A stretch of DNA of 64,000 nucleotides from Hybos culiciformis. Its lineage: Eukaryota > Arthropoda > Insecta > Diptera > Hybotidae. The position numbers were made by a program, and so were the translations under genes. The notes below the pieces were generated by a model. The model made no database searches. It was not told the DNA's origin and was given only the letters and a program-made list of their open reading frames with translations. The DNA lies in the NCBI GenBank assembly GCA_964007475.1, contig OZ023275.1:19199829-19263828 (forward strand), written 5' to 3'. This document shows positions 1-12,800 of this stretch, one piece after another (position 1 is the stretch's first letter; each line of letters begins with the position of its first letter).

Positions 1-758
1 TTGATATATACCGAGGTAAACCGGAATACATATTAGCCTTTTGTCCATACAAAAGTTAAGGTACAATTCATCTGAGGCAACATGCAGTATGCGGCTAGGA
101 CGCACGGCACATAATCTTTCACTTAAAGGAAAACACAGCGACTAGATTCGAGTATTGTCGTATTCCACATGTGACCAATCGCATGCGGCCCTTTCGAAAT
201 ATTTCAATATGTTGCACAATTCAACAGTCATCGGATTTGTGCGGCATGTATAAATTATATCAGAATGCTTTCTGAAAAATATCATGACTTAACATTTACT
301 CACGTTTTAAAAAAAGACGATTTTTTAATTTATTCAACAAATTAGACCAATCAATTCTTAGCCTTTTCTTCCAGGACTTTTGGGATTTTTAATATTAATT
401 GAAAGGAGCTGCTATCGCGTCAGGTAGAGGGTTGAGATAATATTGTCAGTTAAACTGGTACGTGTATTGGCTTTTTACTGGTACAGATATGCCTGTTGCC
501 TGCACAGTTATAATTATACAGATATAACTGTAAAGGTGGATGTAGAAGTGTACATATTGTTTTTTTGCCTGCACAGCTATAACTATAAAGGTAGATCAGA
601 ACATGGAATCCTTGAAAAATTAAATTATGAAATACAACGTTGTTAATTGACGTTAAATGTACAAGCAGATATTCACATTAATATATATTTTTTTAGTAAT
701 TTATTATTTTTATATTGATATAAATAATTAATAATGCATTTCTTTTTTTTTTTCTCAG
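1..758. other. 5' flank of the zinc-finger gene, no convincing gene
   Basis: This stretch precedes the first coding exon I can support. It contains two related segments about 85 bases apart (around 498-580) that share a TGCCTGCACAG core followed by a TATAA-rich stretch and AAAGGT. A possible splice donor CAG|GTAGAG lies at 421-426 and could end a 5' UTR exon. The short open frame at 443-646 begins with TTG and has no recognisable domain. The true start codon of the downstream gene may lie in this stretch or upstream of the window; I cannot tell which. Confidence 0.4.
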
Positions 759-819
759 AATCAAATTGGAAACTTTAGTGAAATGTGAAACAGTTATACT
801 TAAAATTTATAATAAAAAG
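759..819 (+). CDS. Zinc-finger gene, small upstream coding exon
   Basis: A pyrimidine-rich acceptor (TTTCTCAG, 751-758) precedes 61 nt. After one completing base they read as 20 open codons beginning IKLETLVKCE, then a donor AAG|GTAGAT. It joins in phase 0 across a 58-nt intron (820-877) to the large exon, whose frame is open from its acceptor. No in-frame ATG is present, so translation would begin further upstream. If the ATG at 980 is the true start, this is instead a 5' UTR exon. Confidence 0.55.
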
Positions 820-3800
820 GTAGATATTCCATTTCTTTCACTTTTTTCAGTAATTTTTAATTTTTCTACATTTTTAGAAAACTAATGACCACAACTTCAA
901 TAAGAATTCAGAAACATCAGAACCAAGTAATTGTCAACCTAAATCATCTATCATTAATAAATCACAAACAGCTGTCACAATGGAACGTAAAGAGTCACCA
1001 GAAGCAATTGACTCATCGAAACGTTTTTCGCTGCACGAGAAAACACAAAAGTCCAAAGAAAGCAGTAAAGATAAAAATTATAAGGGTTTTGGACACGTTC
1101 AAAGATCGAGAGATCCCAAGCCAGCCCGTTCATCGGAAAGTAGATCACTTTTAACAAATTTTCGCGGGAATGACAATAGAAGAACCCAAGATCGTTACAA
1201 TCAGGAATCTGAAAAAAGATCAAATGATATAGGGTACATTCGTGAATATGATAATATATCACGTAATGAACGAAAGTCGTTTGACGAACGTAGCTCAAGA
1301 TCAAGAGATCGTGATTATTATTGTCGCAGAGGAAATTTCAGAAAAGAAAAAAAAAGTGATTATACTGAAAGAAGACCAAGGAACGAACAATATAATTATT
1401 CCGAATCTCACGAGAGAGTTACACGAGATAACAAAGCTTTAGAAAGACCAACTGGCCGAGAACATAATCCTAAAAATGAAGAAAGTTTATATTTTAGAAG
1501 AAGTAAAACACCAATCGATAACATTTTAACTAGGAATCAACGGTATGCTTACGATTCTCCAAATCAATCACCCAATCGAAATAGACTTTTTGTTGCAGAT
1601 GAATTTAATTCTAAAAGGTCTAAATCTCTTTCAAGAAAAAATAATTATCTGGACTTCAACAAGTCATTACCGGATTTTAAAAGAGATGTAGATATGTTTG
1701 AAAATAGAAAATCATTCCAAGCAAATAGTCATAAATTGAAGGATAGTTCTGAATCTATAGATTGTAGACGTTCGTTCAGTCCTGATTGGGATGATGAAAT
1801 AGAAGAAAGTAAAGAAAAGGAAAAAAATTTTCAAACTTCCTTAACTTCAAATGATAATTCGATTTATAGCTCTTTTCGAAAAGATGGCATTAGAGATAAT
1901 TGGGAACAAAATAAAAAACAATGGCAACAAGAAAAACGATGGGATGATGAGGAAACCGAAAAATATGGTCGATACAGTACATTTGAACTGCAGAAACAGC
2001 GTTCACCAAATGTAAGTTCTGATGGCGCAAAGGATGAATCACTGATGAGTAATGATTATGATCCTTTAACATTTGATCCAGCTGAAGAAGATCGACAACG
2101 CAGACAAAAGCTTAATGACGAGTTTGGATTAAGTGCGAGATCCAATAATTTTTATAATTCGGATGATAATTTATCTAAAAAAGACACATCAAAACAATAC
2201 GAAATGCCGTATGGAAAGCTGGAGCCTCCTCCTGAATTTCCTGATTTTATGAAAAAACTTTTAGATGAACCGGAAGACGAACTGCCAATAAAAGAAAATA
2301 AATCTAATTTGTCCGTGTTTAATCGATTGGGGAACAAAATTGAAGAAAAACTGATTATCCGTATTCATAACGACAAGGCTAAATCTGTTATTCCTACATC
2401 AACTGTTACTTCGTCAACAATAACAGATGTTCTAAAAAGCCCTCCCTTATCGGCTAATGATTTATCTAACTTACGAAGTGAATCAGGAGCAGAAGAAACA
2501 GAATCGAAGGTTTCGCAACAAAAATTAACGAAGCCTACATTATTGGACAAGGCACCACCTCCTCCACCTATTACCTTTAGTGAGTTTTTTAAACAAAAGA
2601 TTAATGAACCTAGAGAAAGCAAGAATTTAGATATAAATTTCAAGACTTCATCACCGAAACAAAGATCTGCACCCACTGAGAAAAATTTCGATCTAAAAAA
2701 TAGTCAAAATACAAGTAACTTTCGCCAGCATCATGAAAATAATGAAAGACTTGCTTTTAAATATAATCCCCATCCAAAACGTAATGCCACATTTGATGAC
2801 ATTAAATCCACTAATTCCAAAAATTCTGACTGTCACCACCTAAAAGAATCAAAAGATTGTGACAAGAATGTCAAAAGTACAAATAAAAAATTAAATGATC
2901 AAGTAGAGCATGAAAAATATATAGAGGCGAAAAAATCTTCCAATAGAAAGGAGGGTAATGAAGCGAAAACTTACGGAGAATATCTGAAGAAGCAATCAAA
3001 AGAAGATTCTAAAGACAAAGTAAAAGAGACTGACAATGAAGCGAAGTGCAAAGAGACTTCAAGGAAATCGGAAAAACAAAAGGATAACTTTAAAAATTCA
3101 ATAATAAACGAGAAAAACGAAAATTCTAAAACCCATGAAAAAAATGAAGATTTAAAAGTTGGAAAGAAAACTGAAACTTTAAGTTTTAATAGAGAGTTGT
3201 CAAAATCAATAAGTGAAGAATCCGCCAAGGATCCAAAATTAGATAAATCAAAGGAAACTGAATTTTCAGATCCTAATTTAGCTCCAAAAGTAAATGATTC
3301 AAAAATAGAAAATAAATTTAGAGATCCTAGATTGGAAAGAGCATCATCATGTTTGGACACTTTATACCGGAATTCAGATTATAAAATTCTAAATTTGCCA
3401 ACGACAGTTTCATCGTTTAAGATTCCTAAAAAACAGCAGGGAGAAGAAAAACATTCGTTAAAAGCGAATTCAAACAAACTAGATAAAACAAATACAGATG
3501 ATAAATTAGTTTCAAAAAATTTGAAATTAAATTCAGAGCAAAAAAAATTGAAAGCAAAAGATACAGCTGAACAAAAAATTGATGTTATAATTAACCGTCA
3601 AGTAGACGCTGGGTCAAGTAAATCAAATTCAAAAGAATTGTCAAAAATTCGATCTAAACACAAGCATGAACCACAATCAATTGAAGTCATTGTTACTAAT
3701 GAAATTAAAAGACAAAAATCATATTCAGCTGTCAAAAATTCAAATCAACATTCAGATAATGTTCTAATTAAACCTACAAGAAAAACGTCAGAAACAGATA

Positions 3801-6800
3801 ATAAAATTAATGTTGACAAAGTGTCCAAAGTTTTAGATCCTAATTTAAGATATCAGTCTACACATTGTAAAAAAAATATACTTGAAAATAAATTTGAATA
3901 CAATGACGAAAAAAAACTGGTTACAAAACAAAGTAACTCAGATAAAAGCGAATCAAATAAATTATCAGATGCTATTTTTGTTCAACCCAATGAAACTAGA
4001 AAACATATCAAAGAAGCAAAAACTATTAAAAAACGTCGAAAATCTATGGCAGGAGAAATTAAAAATTCAGATATGCCAATCGATAATGAAATATCCAATG
4101 ACAAGGAAGATATTTTGCGACTCGATGAAACTAACAAACATGTTAAAGAAGCAAAAGCTATAAAAAGTCGTCGAAAATCTATTGCTGGAGATCTTTTAAT
4201 TAGAAATTTAGATATGCCAATTGAGGATAAAATACCCAATTACAAGGAAAATATTGTTCGATTCGATGAAACTAGAAAACCGATTAAAGAAGCTAAATCT
4301 ATTAAAAATCGCCGAAAATCTATTGCTGGAGATCTTTTAAATAGAAATTTAGATATGCCCAATAGCAACGAAGACATTGTTCGACTGAATGAAACTAGAA
4401 ATCATGTTAAAGAACCTAAATCAATTAAAAATCGCCGAAAATCTATTGCAGGAGATTTTTTAATTAAAAATTCAGATATACCAATCGATGATGATATAAC
4501 CAATGACAAGGAAGATGAACCTAAAGTGAAACCAATTATTTTACAAAAAATTCGTTATCGTCGTAAATCTGTATTCGATTTTGTTGAAATTGGAAGCTCA
4601 ACTGATAATTCACGAATTTCTATACAAAATATAATTGAAGGTAAATCAAAGACTTTACTTCGATAAATAGGTACCCGTATAGTTATTTTTTTAAATATTC
4701 CTTTTAAATTTTTTTTCTTACAACAGTCAACACTCTTAAATTGATCTCAAATTGAATGTTAATATAGAATAGAAATATCTTCAAATATTTAACTTAACTA
4801 TTTAATCCAATTGAAATTCGGGTGTCTAAAAAATTATTTTACCCACCACCGGTCTCATTTTTTTTTATTTTCAATAGTATTACTTATTTTTTTTTTATTT
4901 TTAATATTAAGTGTAAAAAAAAATACTTATACGTAATTTTACATACATATTATTTTAGGTACACGTCGAAGTCGAAAAACAATGTGCATGAATGAAAACG
5001 ATTTAGCTTCACAAAGTGCTGCTCGATCAATAACTCCTGAGTTATCGAAGAAAAAATCTAATATAATAGAAAATGTTGAACATAAATCTCGATCAAAATC
5101 CAAAAAAATATCATTACCACCAAGAGAAAAAATTATTGATAAAATGGAAAGTATAGAAAAAACAGAAATGGTTTCAGATGAAGTTGTTTCTTCAACTACC
5201 GATGAACCTCCGACCAGCAATCATAAGCATGATAATCAAAATAATTTTTTGGAATCATTTCTTTTAAATATGTTGGATCCATCCACAAATAAGCAAAATG
5301 TTCTGGGAATGTTATCGAAGGTTCTAGATAATAAAAAATTTGAACAAGTTAAAAAAATTTTGGAAGATGACGACGGGCGACAACCAAATACAAATGAGAT
5401 TTTACCGGATTCATTAGTTCCACCAAATGTGGAGGAAAAACTAGAAGATAATCAGGTTGCAATACCACTAAATAATTTGCGAACAAAGCGTTCAATAAAA
5501 AAATCGAAAACAGAATTAGATCGATTAAATGACGATATTCGCGATATGTTTATTAGTGAAGGTGTTTTAAACGCAACCGGTCGTCGAATGTGTACAGTTT
5601 TAAGTGATAAGAAGAAACAACAACAAACTTCCAGAGTAGAGCGAAGTCAATCAAAAGAGAGATCTCAGCCAAAAATCAAGAGTTCAATTTTAACGAATTT
5701 TCCCGATATCATAATTAAACAACCAAAAGTTGTATTAACTAAATTAAATTTAAGCAAAAAAGCTCAACAAATTTCTTTAGTTACTACATCGAAAAAAAAA
5801 AAGCGAAAAAAGAAATCAAATTGGGCACATGGACTAATCGTTAAAGCGAAAAAGAAACAAGCACCAAAAGTAGATTTGAAAGATTCAATGGAGTCACCAA
5901 CACTAATTAAATCCGAAACAATTAATCGACCTTGTCCTAAAAGCAAAAAAAAAATTCTTCAAAATAATTTCCCTGAAAAAACAGAAGACATTTCAGAAAT
6001 GGGTTTAATAAGCAAACTAACATCAGATAGCTTTGATCGCAAACAATTAAAGAATATATATCCATTTATGCACGCTAAAAGTGTTTATTCAACAAAGTGT
6101 GTTCTTTGTGAATATTCTGGACAAAATTTCAAAGGTCACTATACTTTAAATCATCCAGAATCCGAAGTTTTTATATCTCGCCTGCCACCGGATACATTAA
6201 CTGATTTGCTTCAAAAAAAGAATAATGCACCTTTATTCTGTTTTAAAAAAAATATTTTTTTATGCTATCATTATAGGTAAAAATATTATATGCAGACATA
6301 GATTTATACATAATATATTGTTTTAAAATATAATAACTTTTTCAAAGCTAACAGATGTATGCGAAAATGAAAATGTTGATGAAGTTAGTTGTTAGTCAAT
6401 TATTTTATCTTATATAATTGATAACTATTGTAAAACCGTCGATCATTTCGCGGTTATAACAAAAATTTTTGTTATAACCGCGAAACACAAAAAATAGATT
6501 TTTATCATTTCGCGGTTATAACAAAAATTTTTGTTATAACCGCGAAACAAAAAAACTCGATCATTTTGAAAAATGAAATAAGACCTCGATAAAAAAATGT
6601 TGTGTAGTAAGCCCACGGTAGGAGGGGCAGCAAAGCGGCGGGCGGGCGGTTGGTCCTGCTACCCCCTTCCGTGTGCTTACCTCACAACATTTTTTTTTTC
6701 GAGGTCTTATTTCAGTTTTCAAAATGATCGAATTTTTGTGTTTCGTGATTATAACAAAAATGTTTGTTTTAACCGCGTAAATTCGATTTTTGTGTTTCGC

Positions 6801-9800
6801 GGTTATAACAAAAATTTTGGTTATAACCGCGAAATGAAAAAAATCGAATTTTTGTGTTTCGCGGTTATAACAAAATTTTTTGTTATAATCGCGGTTTTAA
6901 CAAAAATTTTTGTTATAACCGCGAAACTCATACAAATTCTAGTTTCGCGGTTATGACAAATATTTTTCGCGGTTATGACATTTGCGGTTATGTCAGTTCA
7001 CCGTCTATATTGCTCCTTAACTCCGCGAAGCCTTGGAAAGATGAGAGTCTCCGAGCTATTCCCATTCGCGAATCTTGCAAAATTCTCAGCCTCTGTGTTC
7101 GAGTGCCCTTTAACCCATGTAACGGTCACCCGATTCACCTGCCCACAAGGGCTCTAAGACAGTTCTGTACTGTCCTGGACCTTACCTCTGTTTTGGTAAG
7201 TGTCCTTAGGGCAGTTCTGCTGTCTGGCTATATAGATATCTCTCTCTCTTTCTCTTATATTCCTTTCCTTTAACATCCCAGCGGCTGCCTTTATAGCCAA
7301 GGTTTCTATCGAAGCAGATTCTTTAATGTCAGCAGCATGTGATATGTCTAGTTCCCGACAGTAGACTTCCAACCCACAGTGTCCTTCACTATTGGAATCA
7401 TCTGTATATATTTCTCAGGTATCCTCTGGGATCCTTTGTGGCGTTTGAGTCGCTACAACTTCGAATGTTGAAGGTTCGTCTCCATCATAAAGAAAGTATG
7501 CTGATGCCAGCAGAAAGTTGGTGTCTCTAACGCTGTTCATTCCGTTGCAGCAGATTGTGACACAGTCCCTACTTGATAACTGAAATAGAAAACATTTTAG
7601 TTCGTGTCTTACTAGAATAAGAGTTCTAGGTCTTTAGTTACCTGTACCTTGGTTCTTGAATATGGGTTATGAGCGTCTCTTCTCTGCCCATGTATTGCAT
7701 GAGCCAATCCATTGCCGCAGTGCTGCGATGAAGATTAGCCTGGATTATCTTCACGCTGTTATTTTGTGCTGCATACATTGTCATCTACTTGTATCCCTCA
7801 CTTTCCAGCAGCATGGCATCTGTTTAAGCGGCCACCTTCAGAAGGATTTTGTTGATCCCCGATCACTGGTTGAAACCGCCACTCGCAAACTCAGCCTCCT
7901 GAGCGAAATGTACTCTGCATTACTCAGATAAGACAACGAGTTCTAGTGGTTTATATACCGACTTTTGAATTCCTTTTCTGGTCCTCCTCTCCTTCTTCTA
8001 AGGATTTCGTCCCTTTCCACTCTAAAGGCGAAAGAATTGTCTCTTTCTGCCTTTTGTGGCACCAGAAATTGTACCAGTAGGATTTGTGATGCCAGTGAAA
8101 TTGTACCAGTAGTAGGAATTGTGACACCCTGGCTTCTGTAGCCTTGGAAGGGTGACGACTAACCTTTGGCATAAGTAGTAGGTGATTTCATCTAGCGCTT
8201 CGGTGTTTTCCTTCGGTATTTTCACTACTCTCCCGGGACTTTAGTCCCAACGCTTGGTTTAGGCGCTGCAAAACAACCAGAAACTTTTCAGTGCAACTTA
8301 TGAATATTGTGCAACTTAGGATATTACCCTTTCCGATTATGTCAAGAAGGACTCTTTCCCGAAGTGCTTCACAATTTTTAACCCTTGCCTTTAAGAAAGC
8401 GACCGAGGCTTCGTCTTCTTACCATGTGCAAGGAGGCGTTTATGAAGTAAAAGGTTGGTACGGGAGTCATGTTCGAAAAACACTGGAACAAATCCCGCAC
8501 TACAAATCCCGCACTAAGTCTAAGACTTTTTCGACTGTGACTAGGTGGAGGTTTAGGTGGTTGGTTAGAATCACCTTTCAACCATGTAGCCAGTTTTCTA
8601 CTGTGTCTCCGATGTCTCGGTATGACTTCGATTCGTTGGTAGATCAGAAAAGACCTGTATCGACGGTCAGGATCTGTATTAGAGGTTAGACGGCGCCTGG
8701 GTTGTACCGCCTCTGTCTTTAGCTTGTTCCATCTTTTTTAGAGTAACATCCGCTTTTGCGACTTAGTTCTTCCGTCACTCTTTCATTTCCTAAGCCACTT
8801 ACGGTCAGACACTCTGAAGCTCTGACGAAGCCCCACCATTCATCTTGTTCGTTGTACGTCGCATATTGTCGTCATTGTTTTGTCCGACAGTTGGTTGGAT
8901 ATTTCCGCCCGCTTTTTATCCTCGTCATTACTCATTCATTCGGCTTTCCGGCATCGTCCTCTCTGAGTGGGCATATCGTCGTTGTCGAATTTACTTGAAC
9001 CCCATCACCACGACCAGGTGAAATCCATCGGTAGGGAATGAATAAGTTTAAATGTATTTTTAAATTTTCGAATGATATAAAATTTTGGTCAATATAAACG
9101 TTAGAAAAAGTTTTTAGATTATAAAAACAATAATTAAATATGTATGTTTTATAATTTTTTTTTCCCCCAATCTATATTATTTTTATTTTTTCTTTTTTAG
9201 GTGTCCATTTTGCGATATGCAATTATCTTTAGTCAGGTCTTTATGGATTGATCATTTCAGTATACACACTGGTGAATCCAACTATAAATGTTCATCATGT
9301 TTAAAATCAATAAGTTCAAAAAAAAATTGTTCTAATCATTTCTCTAGAGTTTGTCCAAATGGTAAAATTATTCCGCGCTCGCCTTTAGGAAAGAATATGA
9401 AATTAGTTGAAGGATATGTCTGTGACATTTGCAATTACGTACAGATGGCACGAGCAAATATGATAAAACATTTAGAACATGAACATAATTGTAATTTATT
9501 AAAATATAGGGGAATAGTTTTGATAAATATGGAAGATGTTATGAAATGTAATGAATTGGAGGGAGGTGATGAAGTAGAAAAAGAGGAACAAAATCGTTCA
9601 GAACAAGATTTATTTTTCACATCAAATGAGGAAACTAATATCAATTTAGATGATAACAACATGTTAGAAACAGTTGATAATCTTAATCAACAATTTAGTG
9701 TTTTTCCACAAAAGCGATTGAGTTCTACGGTATCAATAGCTGAACAATTGAGTAAACGCTTCAAATCATCAACTGAAAATACTACTATATCAACAGAATT

Positions 9801-12800
9801 AAATAAAGATCAGAGCCGAAATAGTAGTCCAATACCGATTGTTAATATTTTAGATAATATAGAAAATGAGAATATTGATACTGCTGAGTTAGCTGAGAGC
9901 CCTGATCAAGTAATTGTTCCCGTTGACAAACCAATACCATCATCAAGAGCAAATTATTTAAATGATATTATTGGAGAACAATCTAAACATTCAGAGAAAA
10001 AAAAATCTACAATAAAAGATTGTTTGGATCAATATTTTAGAAGTCCGAAGAAGATAACATCATGTAAAAAAAATAATAAATCAACTATTGAAAAGAATAC
10101 AGATGGTACAATAATTGAAAGATTAAATCAACGATTAAATATTAGTCCAAATAATATATCAGGGTTAAATAAGTCAACAGAACAATTAGATCAAAGTATA
10201 ACATCGGATGAAGGTAAAGAATAGTTTTGTTTTTATTTAAAAAAAAAGAAATATTATTATCTTCATTATTATTAATTAATTATAACTGTTTTAAATTCTT
10301 TAAAGGTAATTTAGTTATTGATGAAAGTATTGATGATGAAATAAATCAGCAAATTTGCGTAGAAGATAATTCAAATTGGGATGATGCTGATGATGATGGG
10401 TGGGAAGATATTGAAATATTGCCATCAAATTTAGAGACAGAAATTGGAACCACTTCTAGTGAAATAAATACATCTTCTAAGACAAAAGATAAATCTCCTA
10501 GTTTCTTAGAGACATTTTCTTACTTGTATTCTTCAATTTTACCCAAAAATGCCAAGTCTGGATTAAGAAAATCAATTAAAAAATACGAAAAAATTGATAA
10601 AAAGAGAAATAAGAAAATCAGTGAAAACTCTGAATTTTCTGCTGCAACAGAATCAAATACAAATAATAGTCCCCACAATGACAATATTATAAATGCAATT
10701 CCATCACCAGCAAATTCAGATCCACCAGTATCAATATCTTCAGAACCTCTGAAAGATTTAAATGATATTCAAGCACTACTGGATCAACAAGATACTACCT
10801 TATTAGAAATGGATGATAGAATTTATGATAATATAGAAGATGCATTAGCTTTAGCTGATGAATTTGAGCGTTCTGGAGAAGATCCTTTGAAAAATATCGA
10901 TTACACACTAGATGCGGATTTTGAACCACTGGAAAACTCAGCTATTACATACCGTGTTAATAATTTTGGTTTCAAAGTTTGCACAGGCAATATCATTAAA
11001 TTCAAATGCTTAGTTGAAAAGTGTTCATTTTTATTCACTGATCAGGAATATGGACTACAGTCCCATTATTTATTAGATCACGTTGATTTAACATGGGATG
11101 GTTATTGTTATACTTGCGAAGCAAATATTTTTCCTAATGACAAAAAAATTCCACTATTACACGAATTTAGGCACATGAAAGATTTTCATATATCAAAATA
11201 TATGCAAAAAAAATCTGATCATAATCTAAATGAAAGTGCTAAACCAAAAATTTCAATTAGAAGGCTTAGTGGGGATAAACTTTCTAGGGCTTCGCCTATC
11301 AGTGATAATCAATTCCAAAATTTTAGTGATAATTATTTAAATGTTTATGCCAAGTCAACACAAGTGAGTGTTTTCTTAGTGTTGTAAAAACACAAATGTA
11401 TTTGTAATTTACTTATTATATACGTTTTTCATACTTTTAATATATATTGCAGATGCCAGGAACAGGAACAGGAGGTCCACAACCAATTCAAAATTTATCT
11501 ATTAGGCACTTATTAAATGCACCAACAAAAGCACCACCACCAATAAAAAATATTCAAGCAATAATGACACCACATAATTCAAAAAACTTATCAACGTCTA
11601 CAGATTTAAGCTTTTCGATTTCAAACAACGGAACAGTTTCTTGTACTGTGATCGATACAAATATTATTGAAAAAAACAAAACGATCTTAAGAAGTGATGG
11701 ACCACAATATGATTTAAATTCTGGTAATAACTTTTTATCTAATGATTCAACTTTGAAAATTTCTAGTGTGAACTCTCTTGCAAAAGTTGGTAACAATAAT
11801 AATTCAATGCCATTGATGATATCTAATGTCGCTTCATTAAGTAACTCTATAAATACAACTTCGGCAGTTCTGATGATACCTAATACAAAAAAGTTACCAT
11901 TTATTTCTCCCTCAGCAGCCAATAAAAATGTTTCTAAAATTGTCGCTGCACCATCTTTAAGAAAACCTGCTCAATTGTCACTGGTATCGAACATTGGAAA
12001 AATATCTTCAACTGCTCCTTCCACTGGATTACAAATTTCTAGTGTTACTACATTAGCACACTCTGAAAACATTTATACATTTCCAAATGAAAAATCTTCT
12101 AAAATTGGTGAGACGGTTACTCAACAATCTTCAGTGACGGAAGTCAATTCTATTATATCATCTTTACCTTCATCATTGAAAGTAACACACATACCATCAG
12201 CAGGGGCTCAAACATCTTTTAAAACAATTTCCAACTTGACGACGGCCACAACTTCAATAAATGGAGCCGTAGCAACGACTTCGCTAGCAACTGATAAGAA
12301 CATCTCAAATGAAAAAGGTTTCTTAAAAATTCAAAATGTTTGCAGCTTAAATGTTCAAACGGATCCAAAACCAATAACAACTGGTAGTTCAGTAGAAACG
12401 AATGCATTCGAAATTCCATCTAATATTAATGTTAAATTGGCTGTTAAACCCTGGACTCAGCCAATAATTTCTAAGCCAATAGATATTGCAAAATTGCAGT
12501 TGAGAACAATATCTTTATTTGCTCTATTTAAATGTATGAGTAATAATTGCTTCTTTACAACACAATCTGTTGATAAAATGACCAAACATTTTGCATTACA
12601 TATTTGTTCACGTACAGATACGCCTAATGATTGGCTTGAATGCTCATATTGTACATTCCATGCAACAACAACACAAGAATATTTTTTACATTTCAATGAA
12701 ATTCACAATAATGATGTTTATCAATGTCCATATTGTTTTTATCGATCTTGTAATGATTGTAATGTTTTAATACATTTTGATTTACATCATACTAGCGTCA

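Larger units (their letters stand above)
6277..9200 (+). other. Zinc-finger gene large intron, filled with mobile DNA
   Basis: A 2.9-kb intron with donor GTAAAA and acceptor TTTTTTAG. Contents: an AT-rich stretch to 6440; a palindromic CGCGGTTATAAC repeat element (6441-7002); a GC-richer degenerate retroelement (7003 to about 9030) with an RNase H relic on the minus strand; and a T-rich branch/acceptor region (9040-9200). All other introns of this gene are between 58 and 810 nt, so the excess length is insertion. Confidence 0.85.

Noticed and set aside
443..646. Open frame of 67 codons
   Set aside because: Starts with TTG, low complexity, built on a local direct repeat, no domain. More likely 5' flank or UTR.
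6441..7002. Regularly spaced palindromes as a CRISPR array
   Set aside because: Eukaryotic context, irregular spacing, spacers are themselves repeated, and the same unit lies within a transposon.
6597..7273. Two plus-strand open frames of 119 and 139 codons
   Set aside because: They run through the palindromic repeat and encode repeated FRGYNK-like words; repeat artefacts.
7003..9030. Horizontal transfer from bacteria, suggested by higher GC
   Set aside because: RNase H retroelement motifs and stop-ridden frames explain it better; no bacterial gene is visible.
10227..10305. Separate start codon for the frame at 10227
   Set aside because: This part is intronic; the acceptor at 10305/10306 joins in phase to the previous exon.
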